From an uncultured bacterium (GTDB lineage Bacteria > Bacillota > Clostridia > Lachnospirales > Lachnospiraceae), in NCBI GenBank assembly GCA_947177425.1, contig CAMWUN010000035.1, forward strand, positions 1 to 35,984: a stretch of DNA of 35,984 bases, written 5' to 3'. Of this stretch, positions 24,613 to 32,290 are shown piece by piece. The translations under genes and the position numbers were made by a program. Positions within the stretch are counted from its first letter, which is position 1. Each line of letters opens with the position of its first letter. The notes beneath the pieces were generated by a model, which was given only the letters and a program-made list of their open reading frames with translations, did not search any database and had not been told where the DNA came from.

Positions 24613-26007
24613 CTACTCGTTCAGCGTCTGCAGGTTTGCACAAAATTCTTCAGGTGTTTCATTTCCTGCAATGAGATTTGCGATTTCATTCATGAGCGTA
24701 TCTGCTGCGGATCCTCCTGTCAGGGAATCCAGCCAGTATACATACCCTGTTGCATCCTTGGTAAGATCTGCAATCTCCTGTGACAGACGGTTCAGTTCGG
24801 AAGTATCGCCCATATCAGCTTCCCATGCAGGCATACCTGAACCAGCCAGATACTGATCTTTGGACATCTTTTCACAAATATACTGTGCCACTGCCGCAGC
24901 TTCCGCAGGATACTCTGTGTTGCTGCTTACCAGGAAAGTTTCTCCTGAACCGCCGTGAAACTCGTCAGCCGTGCCTTTTCCGCCTTCAATTACAGGGAAT
25001 TTTATAACGGAAATTTTACCTTTTACTGCTGCATCGTCTGCCTCGCAGTCACCGTTAAGCCAGCTTCCCATAAACATCATGGCTGCCCTTCCCTGCTTAA
25101 ATGCTGCCACTGCATCATCCTCGGAAGTCCCCATTGCACTGTCTCCAAAACCGCCTCTTGCCGCCAGTTCCTGCACCAGCTTCGCAGCTTCCACCAATTC
25201 AGGTGTGTTATAGGATGCCTCCCCGTTAAGGGCTGCATTAAAGGCTTCTGCGCCTGCCATACGGATTGCATGAATACCAAAAATCATAAGACCCGGCCAT
25301 AAATCTCTTTCACCTAAGGAAATGGGCGTAATTCCTGCCGCTTTGAAAGCGTCTACTGCAGCCAGAAATTCGTCATAAGTTTCCGGTACCTTTACATTAT
25401 TCTGCTCAAACAGTTCTGTATTTACATACAAAGATGCCACTGCCACACTGTACGGATACCCGTAAATTTCCCCGCCAAATGTAAAGTTATCCAATGTTCC
25501 TCCAAGTATTTTTCCCTTCATTTCATCGGTCATATACTCATCCAGGGGAAGCACCAGTCCGGCCTCCACATAGGGCGCCATTGTTCCAGCACCCCAGTTA
25601 AAAAATACGTCGGGGAGTTCATTTCCTGCCATTGCCGTACGAAGCTTTACCTTATAAGATTCTGATTCCGTCCCCTCATGTACCACATTCACATTTGGCA
25701 TATCCGTCTTGATAGATTCCAGCGCATTGTAAAACGCTACATAATTTCCATCCGTGGAATTGGGATCAGAAAACTGTGACCAAAGGGTAATTGTAACCTG
25801 TTCCCCACTCTGGGCATCCGCCTGGGCACCTGCTTCCGCATCTGCCTCACTTCCCGATGATTCTGATTCCTGCGCCGGAGCTGCTTCCTGTGCCGGTTCT
25901 GATGAAGGACTGCCGCTGTCCTTACTGCCGCCGCATCCTGCCAGCGAAACAACCATCGCCGCCGACATCAATAGTCCCACTGCTTTTTTCAGTGCTGTTC
26001 TTTTCAT
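24613..26007 (-). CDS. extracellular solute-binding lipoprotein of the sugar ABC transporter
   Basis: The 464-residue protein has a signal peptide with lipobox LAGC (Cys25). A Ser/Ala/Glu/Gln-rich tether (about 32-70) follows, then a family 1 solute-binding domain (TITLWSQFSDPNSTDGNYVAF; ELPDVFFNWGAGTMAPYVE; AAFKQGRAAMMFMGSWLNG). It should capture an oligosaccharide outside the cell and hand it to the two permeases. The start at 26007 is preceded by GAAGGGAGAAG. It is the first gene of the operon, and its promoter is at 26047-26074. The transporter's ATPase is not encoded in this window, as is usual for Firmicutes CUT1 systems served by a shared MsmK-type ATPase. Confidence 0.93.
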   Translation of the reverse strand: MKRTALKKAVGLLMSAAMVVSLAGCGGSKDSGSPSSEPAQEAAPAQESESSGSEADAEAGAQADAQSGEQVTITLWSQFSDPNSTDGNYVAFYNALESIKTDMPNVNVVHEGTESESYKVKLRTAMAGNELPDVFFNWGAGTMAPYVEAGLVLPLDEYMTDEMKGKILGGTLDNFTFGGEIYGYPYSVAVASLYVNTELFEQNNVKVPETYDEFLAAVDAFKAAGITPISLGERDLWPGLMIFGIHAIRMAGAEAFNAALNGEASYNTPELVEAAKLVQELAARGGFGDSAMGTSEDDAVAAFKQGRAAMMFMGSWLNGDCEADDAAVKGKISVIKFPVIEGGKGTADEFHGGSGETFLVSSNTEYPAEAAAVAQYICEKMSKDQYLAGSGMPAWEADMGDTSELNRLSQEIADLTKDATGYVYWLDSLTGGSAADTLMNEIANLIAGNETPEEFCANLQTLNE

Positions 26008-26046
26008 AACTCTTCTCCCTTCATTTCATCTTTATTTGATGATACT

Positions 26047-26074
26047 ATTGTAACTTTGGGCGACTTTCATTCAA
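26047..26074 (-). promoter_or_regulatory. promoter of the xyloside transport operon
   Basis: On the minus strand TTGAAT (26074-26069) and TACAAT (26052-26047) are spaced by 16 bases; RNA would start near 26040. Upstream (26080-26160) is an extremely AT-rich tract, where the YesN-like regulator could bind. The gap 26008-26424 holds this promoter and that of the divergent XRE-ABC gene, and no coding sequence. Confidence 0.5.
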
Positions 26075-26260
26075 ATGGAAATAAAATATTAAATTTTAGA
26101 AATTTTTTACCTTCTTTTATTTTTTTGTAAAATTTTTAAATTAAATAGAATATTTTTACCTGAATATTGCACTCCAAAATCCATGCAGACACACTGCTGC
26201 CTATAATGAGCAGGGAAGTAGCAAGAAACCAAAAACAAGATAGATTTGGCGATAGCGGAA

Positions 26261-26269
26261 TGGTATAAT
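26261..26269 (+). promoter_or_regulatory. extended -10 promoter of the XRE-ABC operon
   Basis: TGGTATAAT at 26261-26269 is an extended -10 element. No consensus -35 is present at 17 bases. RNA would start near 26276, leaving a leader of about 150 bases before the ATG at 26425. Confidence 0.45.
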
Positions 26270-26350
26270 CTGAACGTACATATTTCCTTATATTTTGTCA
26301 GATTCCACTCAGAACCATACTATTGGCAGAGAGTAAAATCCCTGTTTTAT

Positions 26351-26369
26351 CCAACTCTACCGTTGGTAG
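26351..26369 (+). promoter_or_regulatory. candidate operator in the XRE-ABC leader
   Basis: CTACC-GTT-GGTAG (26357-26369) is a 13-base palindrome, nested with CCAAC-tctacc-GTTGG (26351-26366). Located between promoter and start codon, it would suit binding by the XRE domain encoded just downstream. It is a prediction from symmetry only. Confidence 0.35.
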
Positions 26370-26424
26370 GTGTTTATTTTTATGCCAGATTTATATAATT
26401 TACTGCAAGCAGGAGGGCTGAATA

Positions 26425-27540
26425 ATGAATCAAATAAGGATTGGCGCTTTTATTTCCAAATGCCGGAAAGCAAAGGGCTGGACCCAAAGCCAGTTAGCAG
26501 AAAAACTGGGAATAACTGATAAGGCTGTTTCAAAATGGGAAACAGGGCGGTCTATGCCGGATTTGTCTTTGTTTGTTCCATTATGCACTCTTTTAGGCAT
26601 TACATTGAATGAACTATTTGCGGGCGAGTGCATTGCAGAAGAAAATTTGAAAGAAAAAGCAGATGAGGTACTTATGGAAGTGATTACAAATTGGTTAGGA
26701 CATGATAAATGGGAATCAAAAGAATGTGATACAGCACCCCAAAACGTCTTGGAAGTTGAAAATGTTTCCAAACTATATGAAAATGTTTCAATAGGGCGCG
26801 AAACAGAAAATAATTCTGTATTAGCCGTAAATGGTGTAAGTTTTCAAATACCGCATGGCAGCTTTGTTGGAATTATGGGTGCTTCCGGTTCTGGGAAAAC
26901 AACATTGCTAAATCTGATAGCCACGATAGATAAGCCAACAAATGGAATGATACGAATCAGCGGGCAAAATATAGTGGATATACCGGAAAAAGATACCGCA
27001 GAATTTCGCCGCAGACATTTAGGTTTTGTTTTCCAGGAATACAACTTGATTGAAACTCTGACTATCTATGAAAATATTGCACTTGCCTTAACAATTAAAG
27101 AGGTTTCCAAAGATAGTATTCGCCCAATGATTCAGAGTTTATCTGAAAAGCTGGATATATCGTCCATATTGGACAAATTTCCATATGAGGTATCGGGAGG
27201 ACAGCGGCAGCGCTGCGCCTGCGCACGTGCTATTGTGGTAAATCCAGACATTATACTTGCGGACGAGCCTACCGGGGCATTGGATTCCCATGCTGCCAGA
27301 CAACTTTTAGACACCTTTGCCATGCTTTGCAGAGAATATAGCGCAACAATATTGATGGTCACACATGATGTCATGGCAGCCAGCTATTGTGACAGAATAT
27401 TGTTTATGAAAGACGGAGAAATAAAAGCTGCCTTAAACCGGGAACGGAAAAACAAACAGACCTTTTTTGCAGATATTTTGAAGAAAATAGAGTGGATAGA
27501 GGGAGAAAGCTATGATGTACCTGAAGTTGTCAATCCGTAA
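26425..27540 (+). CDS. ABC transporter ATPase with N-terminal XRE DNA-binding domain
   Basis: The 371-residue protein joins two domains. Residues 7-62 are an XRE helix-turn-helix (KGWTQSQLAEKLGITDKAVS then KWETGRSMPDLSLF). From about 108 comes a complete ATPase of the LolD/MacB/BceA class: Walker A GASGSGKTT (152-160), Q-loop FVFQEYNLIE, signature VSGGQRQR, Walker B IILADEPTGALD, H-loop MVTHD. The ATPase looks intact. The fusion suggests that the protein both powers the permease encoded next and controls transcription, perhaps of its own operon. The start is set by AGGAGGG at 26411-26417. Codon use is AT-rich compared with the preceding xylosidase operon. Relatives in this class act in antimicrobial peptide or lipid export, but the substrate here is unknown. 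Confidence 0.9.
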   Translation: MNQIRIGAFISKCRKAKGWTQSQLAEKLGITDKAVSKWETGRSMPDLSLFVPLCTLLGITLNELFAGECIAEENLKEKADEVLMEVITNWLGHDKWESKECDTAPQNVLEVENVSKLYENVSIGRETENNSVLAVNGVSFQIPHGSFVGIMGASGSGKTTLLNLIATIDKPTNGMIRISGQNIVDIPEKDTAEFRRRHLGFVFQEYNLIETLTIYENIALALTIKEVSKDSIRPMIQSLSEKLDISSILDKFPYEVSGGQRQRCACARAIVVNPDIILADEPTGALDSHAARQLLDTFAMLCREYSATILMVTHDVMAASYCDRILFMKDGEIKAALNRERKNKQTFFADILKKIEWIEGESYDVPEVVNP

Positions 27541-28849
27541 TGCCAGGCGGTCTTTTACAAATTATCTTTTGTATGTTACTACCATGACCGTCCTTTGGGC
27601 GGTTATCGAGGTATCTAATTGTATAACCATTATAGGAAAATCAGCCGGTTTTCAAGTAATTTCTCTGCCCCTGCTAATAGCGGTAATTCAAATAGTTTTA
27701 GCAGGATATATAGACTTATTTCTGTTAAAGCAGCGGGCAAAGGAATTTGCAAACTATTTATTATTGGGTATGGAAAAAAACAGATTGACCCGGCTATTCC
27801 TGGGCGAAGTCTTATTGATTGGCTTTTGCTGTTATTTAGCAGGAACAACAATAGGCTTTGCTGTCTATGGATTTTGGTATTTCCGTGAGCCTTTACATGA
27901 ATTGAAGCTTTGCGGATTCCTTTATGGTAAAAGTATGTTTATTACGCTTATGTTTTTTTGCCTTATTGAAGCGGTGTGTTCTTTTCGGCTGAGGGGGCGC
28001 TTATACAAGCTGCAAATAAGGGAGCTGATGTATGAAAGAAACCGTAATCAAGGCGAAAAAAATATAGAAAACTATAAAAAATGGGGATTCATCTTCTTTT
28101 TCTTTTTTGCATGCTTGATTGGCTGCATATGTGGGATTGTTTTCTTGCCGGAAGCTTATGTTGTCTACCCTGTATGTGTTGCAGCAATACCTTTGTTAAT
28201 ATCTGTCTTTGCCTTTTACAAATGGGCATTTGGCTTTCTATATGCGCAAAGGAAAATGAAATCCATTAAAATATACCAAAAAGACATACTATATATTACG
28301 GCAAATATCACGTCAAGCTTCAAAACATCTGCTATTATAAATACTATTTTTTGTGTATGCTTTTTATTTTCAGCGTGTTCTTTCATAACTGGAACATTGA
28401 TGCTGCAGCCGGAATTTCAGCTTTTTGATACGACTATGCGGCAGTGGATGGGAACTTTACAAATAAGTATCTGTATTGTGCTTTTGGTTATTTATTTTTC
28501 GATATTATCTCTGCATCAGATTATAGAGGCCATGCAAAATTCAAAAAGTAATCAGATAATGCGCTGTATGGGAAAAAGCAATAAACAGATAGAAAGGCTT
28601 GTGAATCAGCAGATTGCAATTAAACTGATTTCTCCAATGATAATGGCTTTATTGATTTTTTTATTCTGTATCCCCTTACTGAATGGAAAAATGAACTTAA
28701 TATTGCCAGCTTCCTTAAATAACATTCTGTTCAAATTAACAGGTGAATTTTGGGTGTGTATTATATTTTTCTATATTTGCTATTTTTGCATTGTCAGTGC
28801 TATGAGCAGACGGTACATAAATCCCTCTGCCAGCAGGCAGCCAAAGTAA
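27512..28849 (+). CDS. FtsX/BceB-like ABC transporter permease
   Basis: The 445-residue protein has about eight hydrophobic segments. The N-terminal MYLKLSIRNARRSFTNYLLY pattern is shared with BceB/FtsX-type permeases, and a cytoplasmic RLYKLQIRELMYERNR stretch follows the fourth helix. It is shorter than BceB proteins (about 650 residues), and no large extracellular domain between helices VII and VIII is visible. It is thus a reduced member, or one that senses differently. The start at 27512 lies inside the ATPase gene (29-base overlap) with GGGAG six bases upstream; ATG at 27515 is equally possible. The overlap implies translational coupling with its ATPase partner. Confidence 0.8.
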   Translation: MMYLKLSIRNARRSFTNYLLYVTTMTVLWAVIEVSNCITIIGKSAGFQVISLPLLIAVIQIVLAGYIDLFLLKQRAKEFANYLLLGMEKNRLTRLFLGEVLLIGFCCYLAGTTIGFAVYGFWYFREPLHELKLCGFLYGKSMFITLMFFCLIEAVCSFRLRGRLYKLQIRELMYERNRNQGEKNIENYKKWGFIFFFFFACLIGCICGIVFLPEAYVVYPVCVAAIPLLISVFAFYKWAFGFLYAQRKMKSIKIYQKDILYITANITSSFKTSAIINTIFCVCFLFSACSFITGTLMLQPEFQLFDTTMRQWMGTLQISICIVLLVIYFSILSLHQIIEAMQNSKSNQIMRCMGKSNKQIERLVNQQIAIKLISPMIMALLIFLFCIPLLNGKMNLILPASLNNILFKLTGEFWVCIIFFYICYFCIVSAMSRRYINPSASRQPK

Positions 28850-29006
28850 CCGAAACAGCCGGCAGCAATAGATGATCAAATAGCGACAGTTTAAGACTTT
28901 GCCGCCGCCCTGTTATCCTTGCCGGAGAAAAAGAGGGGGAATCAAATGCATAGTTAAATTGCGAAACCTATTCATGCGTTTGTCGTGGAAAAATTTCTTA
29001 TTGTTA

Positions 29007-29035
29007 TTGACGGATAAAGAGAATAGTGCTATTTT
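29007..29035 (+). promoter_or_regulatory. promoter of the antiporter gene
   Basis: TTGACG (29007-29012) and TATTTT (29030-29035) are spaced by 17 bases. RNA would start near 29042 and have a leader of about 107 bases. The rest of the 28850-29148 gap holds no gene I can support; the open frames there have no ribosome binding site. Confidence 0.55.
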
Positions 29036-29148
29036 ACAATTTGGAGTTGTGGTATGCAGACAGGCATTATGCTCTCATAGAGAACCATCCACAGAGAAAA
29101 ATCGGACAGACAGATCAATATATAATGGTAAAACAGGAGATGATACAG

Positions 29149-30423
29149 ATGCACAGTTACAAATTTTTATTGGACCTGGCAATTATTTTATTATGTACCA
29201 AATTACTGGGTGTTGCGACGAAAAAGGTACAGATGCCACAGGTAGTTGGCGCACTGGTGGCAGGACTTTTGCTGGGACCAGCAATGTTTGGAGTCCTGTC
29301 AGAAACTGATTTTTTAGCGACAGTGGCAGAACTGGGTGTGATTGTTCTGATGTTTAGCGCCGGATTGGAAACGGACATTAAGGAGTTAAAAAAGAGTGGA
29401 AAGGCCTCCGTGGTTATTGCTTTCTGTGGAGTTTTCCTGCCAATTGCAGGAGGATTTTTTGCTTCCTGGTTCTTTAATAAGCCGGGAATGATAGAGTCAG
29501 ATGCGTCGTGTAGTGTTTTACTGCAGAACGTATTTATGGGTGTGATATTGACTGCAACTTCCGTCAGTATTACGGTAGAAACTCTGAAAGAACTTGGAAA
29601 ATTGAAGACTCATTCAGGTAATGCAATTCTTGGGGCAGCAATCATTGATGACATTCTCGGAATTGTTGCACTGACAATTATTACAAGTATGGCAGATCCT
29701 TCGGTTCATATCGCAGTAGTTCTGGGAAAAGTGGCGGCATTTTTTGTGTTTGCCATTGTAGTCGGCTACTTGTTTTACAGAGGCTACAAATATTGGATGT
29801 CGCAGGCCGATAAAATGCGCCACAGGCATGTAATTATTGCATTTGTGTTCTGCCTGCTCATGGCATATGTGGCGGAGCATCTGTTTGGCGTGGCCGATAT
29901 TACAGGGGCGTACATAGCCGGACTGATTATTTCCAATACGGAAAGATCAGAATATCTGCAGGAAAAATATGATATCTTATCATATCTTTTGCTGTCCCCT
30001 GTCTTCTTTGCGAATATAGGCCTTTCTGTTGAACTTCCGAAAATGACACCCACCATCATTCTGTTTACACTGATACTTGTTATCGTGGCGGTTCTGACAA
30101 AGATTGTTGGGTGTGGTCTGGGCGCAAAACTGTGCGGATATCAATCGCTCCAGTGTAAGCGGATTGGAATTGGAATGGTGTCCAGAGGCGAGGTCGCCCT
30201 CATAGTGGCAAGTAAGGGAGCTGCTGTGGGACTGCTGGGAAACTCCTTCATGGGACCGGTAGTGGTTATGGTGGTGGTCACAACAATCATTACCCCCATT
30301 CTGCTTAAGGTTGTCTATAGGAGCGGATCGATTGCCGCTGTTGAAGTAAGTGAAGATATTACAGAATATCACGAAAAAATTACAGACCTACGGCAGAAAA
30401 TCAGTCAGGAGGATATGGATTGA
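29149..30423 (+). CDS. cation:proton antiporter (CPA2/Kef-type)
   Basis: The 424-residue membrane protein has about 12 helices and the CPA2 patterns KVQMPQVVGALVAGLLLGPA in helix 1-2, LMFSAGLETD, the ion-binding helix GAAIIDDILGIVALTI with the Asp-Asp pair, and IGMVSRGEVALIVASKGA near the end. It exchanges Na+ or K+ for protons across the membrane. There is no C-terminal RCK/TrkA-N domain, only a short tail. I start it at 29149 because CAGGAGA is directly upstream; a start at 29026 would put 41 extra residues inside the promoter. It is followed 65 bases later by a MgtC-like gene with no terminator between, so they are probably co-transcribed and concerned with ion homeostasis. Confidence 0.88.
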   Translation: MHSYKFLLDLAIILLCTKLLGVATKKVQMPQVVGALVAGLLLGPAMFGVLSETDFLATVAELGVIVLMFSAGLETDIKELKKSGKASVVIAFCGVFLPIAGGFFASWFFNKPGMIESDASCSVLLQNVFMGVILTATSVSITVETLKELGKLKTHSGNAILGAAIIDDILGIVALTIITSMADPSVHIAVVLGKVAAFFVFAIVVGYLFYRGYKYWMSQADKMRHRHVIIAFVFCLLMAYVAEHLFGVADITGAYIAGLIISNTERSEYLQEKYDILSYLLLSPVFFANIGLSVELPKMTPTIILFTLILVIVAVLTKIVGCGLGAKLCGYQSLQCKRIGIGMVSRGEVALIVASKGAAVGLLGNSFMGPVVVMVVVTTIITPILLKVVYRSGSIAAVEVSEDITEYHEKITDLRQKISQEDMD

Positions 30424-30488
30424 TACCAATTCCGCTGCAATGATCAGGATATATAAACAGTAACCAGAACACTTATCGGAGGAATATA

Positions 30489-31184
30489 ATGATATTAGAG
30501 CAGATAGTCATGTTCCGTGAATTAACGCTTCCTTCTATCCTTCTTAGAACTTTTCTTGCTATGATTATCGGTGGTATATTAGGATATGAACGGGAAAAAA
30601 GACACCGTCCGGCAGGTTTCAGGACCTATCTGATTGTGTGTCTCGGCTCAACGCTGGCTATGATGGTAGGTCTTTATTTATCCCAGCTTACCGGTTCTGA
30701 CGATGCCAGCCGTATTCCCGCCCAGGTAGTCAGCGGCATTGGTTTTCTGGGAGCCGGCACGATTTTAGTTACGAGGCAGAACCAGGTAAAAGGGCTTACC
30801 ACTGCTGCAGGACTTTGGGCCGTATCCTGTCTGGGACTTGCCCTTGGGGCAGGGTTTTATACTGGCGCCATTGTAGGCTTTGCCGCCATCTGGATTTCCA
30901 TAAGAATTCTGTTAATGGTGGATAAGCACATGTATGCTGATGCAAAGCTTGTATCTTTACATGTGGAATTTGCCAAAATCAGTGATTTGAGCGCATTTAT
31001 CACCTTTGCCAAAAAACAGAACTGCATAGTGGAACATTTAGAGATAAACCGCTCCAGCCACATTAAAAAGGGAATTGCTGTTTCAGCAGTGATTACCCTC
31101 CGTTTCAGTAAGGATATGGCATATCCTGAAATTGTGGAAACTTATGGGGCGCTGGAGGGCGTTATCCATATAGAGTCTATGTAA
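30489..31184 (+). CDS. MgtC/SapB family membrane protein
   Basis: The 231-residue protein has four to five helices in its first 140 residues, with the family signature GGILGYEREKRHRPAGFRTY, then LVCLGS-type and VVSGIGFLGAGTIL segments and KGLTTAAGLWAV. A C-terminal cytoplasmic domain of about 85 residues follows, as in the longer MgtC proteins. Family members are linked to survival at low magnesium and modulation of ATP synthase in pathogens; in commensals the role is unclear. The start has GGAGGA at 30478-30483. It sits downstream of the antiporter and just before the promoter and riboswitch of ribU. Confidence 0.87.
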   Translation: MILEQIVMFRELTLPSILLRTFLAMIIGGILGYEREKRHRPAGFRTYLIVCLGSTLAMMVGLYLSQLTGSDDASRIPAQVVSGIGFLGAGTILVTRQNQVKGLTTAAGLWAVSCLGLALGAGFYTGAIVGFAAIWISIRILLMVDKHMYADAKLVSLHVEFAKISDLSAFITFAKKQNCIVEHLEINRSSHIKKGIAVSAVITLRFSKDMAYPEIVETYGALEGVIHIESM

Positions 31185-31193
31185 AAATCCATG

Positions 31194-31222
31194 TTGACAC
31201 AACGAATCCCAGATGGTATTAT
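31194..31222 (+). promoter_or_regulatory. strong promoter of the riboflavin transporter unit
   Basis: TTGACA (31194-31199) and TATTAT (31217-31222) are spaced by exactly 17 bases, with TGG before the -10. RNA should start near 31229, about 20 bases before the FMN aptamer. Confidence 0.75.
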
Positions 31223-31247
31223 ACAACAGACAACCAAATAGCAATAA

Positions 31248-31358
31248 TGTCTTCAGGGCAGGGTGAAATTCCCGATCGGCGGTGACAGTCCGCGGGCGCG
31301 AGAGCGCGGGGTCTGGTGAAATTCCAGAACCGACGGTATAGTCCGGATTAAAGAAGGT
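31248..31358 (+). ncRNA. FMN riboswitch (RFN element)
   Basis: The conserved blocks of the RFN element are easy to see: CTTCAGGGCAGGGTGAAATT then CCCGATCGGCGGTGACAGTC, then CCGCGGGCGCGAGAGCGCGG as a variable arm. These are followed by GTCTGGTGAAATTCCAGAACC, split at 31311-31330, and CGACGGTATAGTCCGGAT with AAAGAAGG closing the P1 helix. It binds FMN and shuts off the downstream gene. The target is ribU at 31558. There are about 100 bases between the aptamer and the final terminator, which is longer than needed. Confidence 0.95.
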
Positions 31359-31365
31359 GTGTTGA

Positions 31366-31404
31366 AGTTGTCAGCATCAGGCTGACTTTTCCTGCACTCT
31401 TTTT
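31366..31404 (+). terminator. first possible terminator after the FMN aptamer
   Basis: GTCAGC (31370-31375) and GCTGAC (31381-31386) form a short stem, extended imperfectly by GAAG upstream and TTTTC downstream. It is followed by TTTT and again by CTTTTTAT (31399-31404). The stem is weaker than the later one, so it may be a pause site or an early terminator. Confidence 0.35.
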
Positions 31405-31462
31405 ATATCCGTCTGCCAATCCCACTATGCTCTGACGACATGCAGCACACCTGAATTTATGG

Positions 31463-31504
31463 ACACCTGAAAGGCATTGTATGCTTTCAGGTGTTATTTT
31501 ATTA
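31463..31504 (+). terminator. intrinsic terminator of the FMN riboswitch expression platform
   Basis: ACACCTGAAA (31463-31472) pairs with TTTCAGGTGT (31485-31494), with an inner GCAT/ATGC helix, followed by TATTTTATTA. ACACCTGAA also occurs at 31447-31455, where it can compete for the same 3' arm and so act as the antiterminator switch strand. Confidence 0.75.
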
Positions 31505-31557
31505 CAATAAGCTGGCTCTCAAAGGGTGACAGCGTTTGATTTTCAGGAGGAATTATC

Positions 31558-32205
31558 ATGTACAGTAAAACAAAAAAACTTACAACAATTGCCATGCTCT
31601 GCTCCTTTGCGTATATTTTGACGCTTATAGGGCGGATTCCCATCGTGCTTTTCCTAAAGTATGATTCCAAAGACATTGTAATCGTAATCGGCGGCTTTAT
31701 CTTCGGTCCTATGGTTTCCTTTACCATTTCACTGCTTGTATCTGTCCTTCAGATGTTTACCACCAGCAGTACAGGTATCTGGGGCTGTGTTATGAATCTT
31801 ATCTCAAGCTGTGCATTTGCATGCACCGCCGCCTTTGTTTACAAAAGAAAGCATACCTTATCCGGCGCCATTACCGGGCTTTGCTGCGGATGGGGATGTA
31901 TGGTCCTTGTCATGCTGCTTTGGAATTATCTGATAGCCCCTGTCTATATGGGATATCCGCGGGAGGAAATTGCCGGACTTCTGTTTCGCGCATTTCTGCC
32001 TTTTAACCTGATCAAAGGAGGGCTGAACACGGCCGGAACCATGCTTTTGTATAAGCCTGTGGTAACTGCCCTGCGGCGTTCCCATTTACTGGAACCTGCC
32101 GGGAATCCATCAAAGCCCCGGATAAATAAAGGATTGGTATTGGTATCCCTTTTAATCATAGCGACATGTATGCTGTTTGTACTTTCTTTTAACGGAGTAT
32201 TCTAA
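31558..32205 (+). CDS. ribU: riboflavin ECF transporter S component RibU
   Basis: The 215-residue membrane protein has about six helices with the ECF S-component pattern. The IARxxV-like region near the start is replaced by KKLTTIAMLCSFAYILTLIG, then DIVIVIGGFIFGPMVSFTI, SLLVSVLQMFTTSSTGIWG and FLPFNLIKGGLN, all found in RibU proteins. It captures riboflavin and works with the shared EcfA/A'/T module encoded elsewhere. Identification is reinforced by the FMN riboswitch directly upstream. The start has AGGAGGA at 31544-31550. The C-terminus ends with an extra helix (LVLVSLLIIATCMLFVLSF). Confidence 0.93.
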   Translation: MYSKTKKLTTIAMLCSFAYILTLIGRIPIVLFLKYDSKDIVIVIGGFIFGPMVSFTISLLVSVLQMFTTSSTGIWGCVMNLISSCAFACTAAFVYKRKHTLSGAITGLCCGWGCMVLVMLLWNYLIAPVYMGYPREEIAGLLFRAFLPFNLIKGGLNTAGTMLLYKPVVTALRRSHLLEPAGNPSKPRINKGLVLVSLLIIATCMLFVLSFNGVF

Positions 32206-32235
32206 ACAGGCATACCCCTGCAAACATACAGAAAA

Positions 32236-32271
32236 GGGGCATTATAATCTGAATACAGACTATAATGCCCC
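32236..32271. terminator. terminator between ribU and the convergent kinase gene
   Basis: GGGGCATTATA (32236-32246) and TATAATGCCCC (32261-32271) form an 11-bp stem, prolonged by CTG/CAG. On the minus strand it is followed by TTTTC, giving an intrinsic terminator for the kinase gene ending at 32291. On the plus strand no T run follows, but it can still stop ribU transcripts less efficiently. Confidence 0.7.
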
Positions 32272-32290
32272 AACTGGTAATCATATGTTA

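Noticed and set aside
29026-29148. Longer start for the antiporter at 29026
   Set aside because: It overlaps the -10 region at 29030-29035 and adds 41 non-membrane residues; the ATG at 29149 has a ribosome binding site.
28850-29148. A riboswitch in front of the antiporter
   Set aside because: I looked for c-di-AMP-type conserved blocks and saw none that were convincing; only a promoter is supported.
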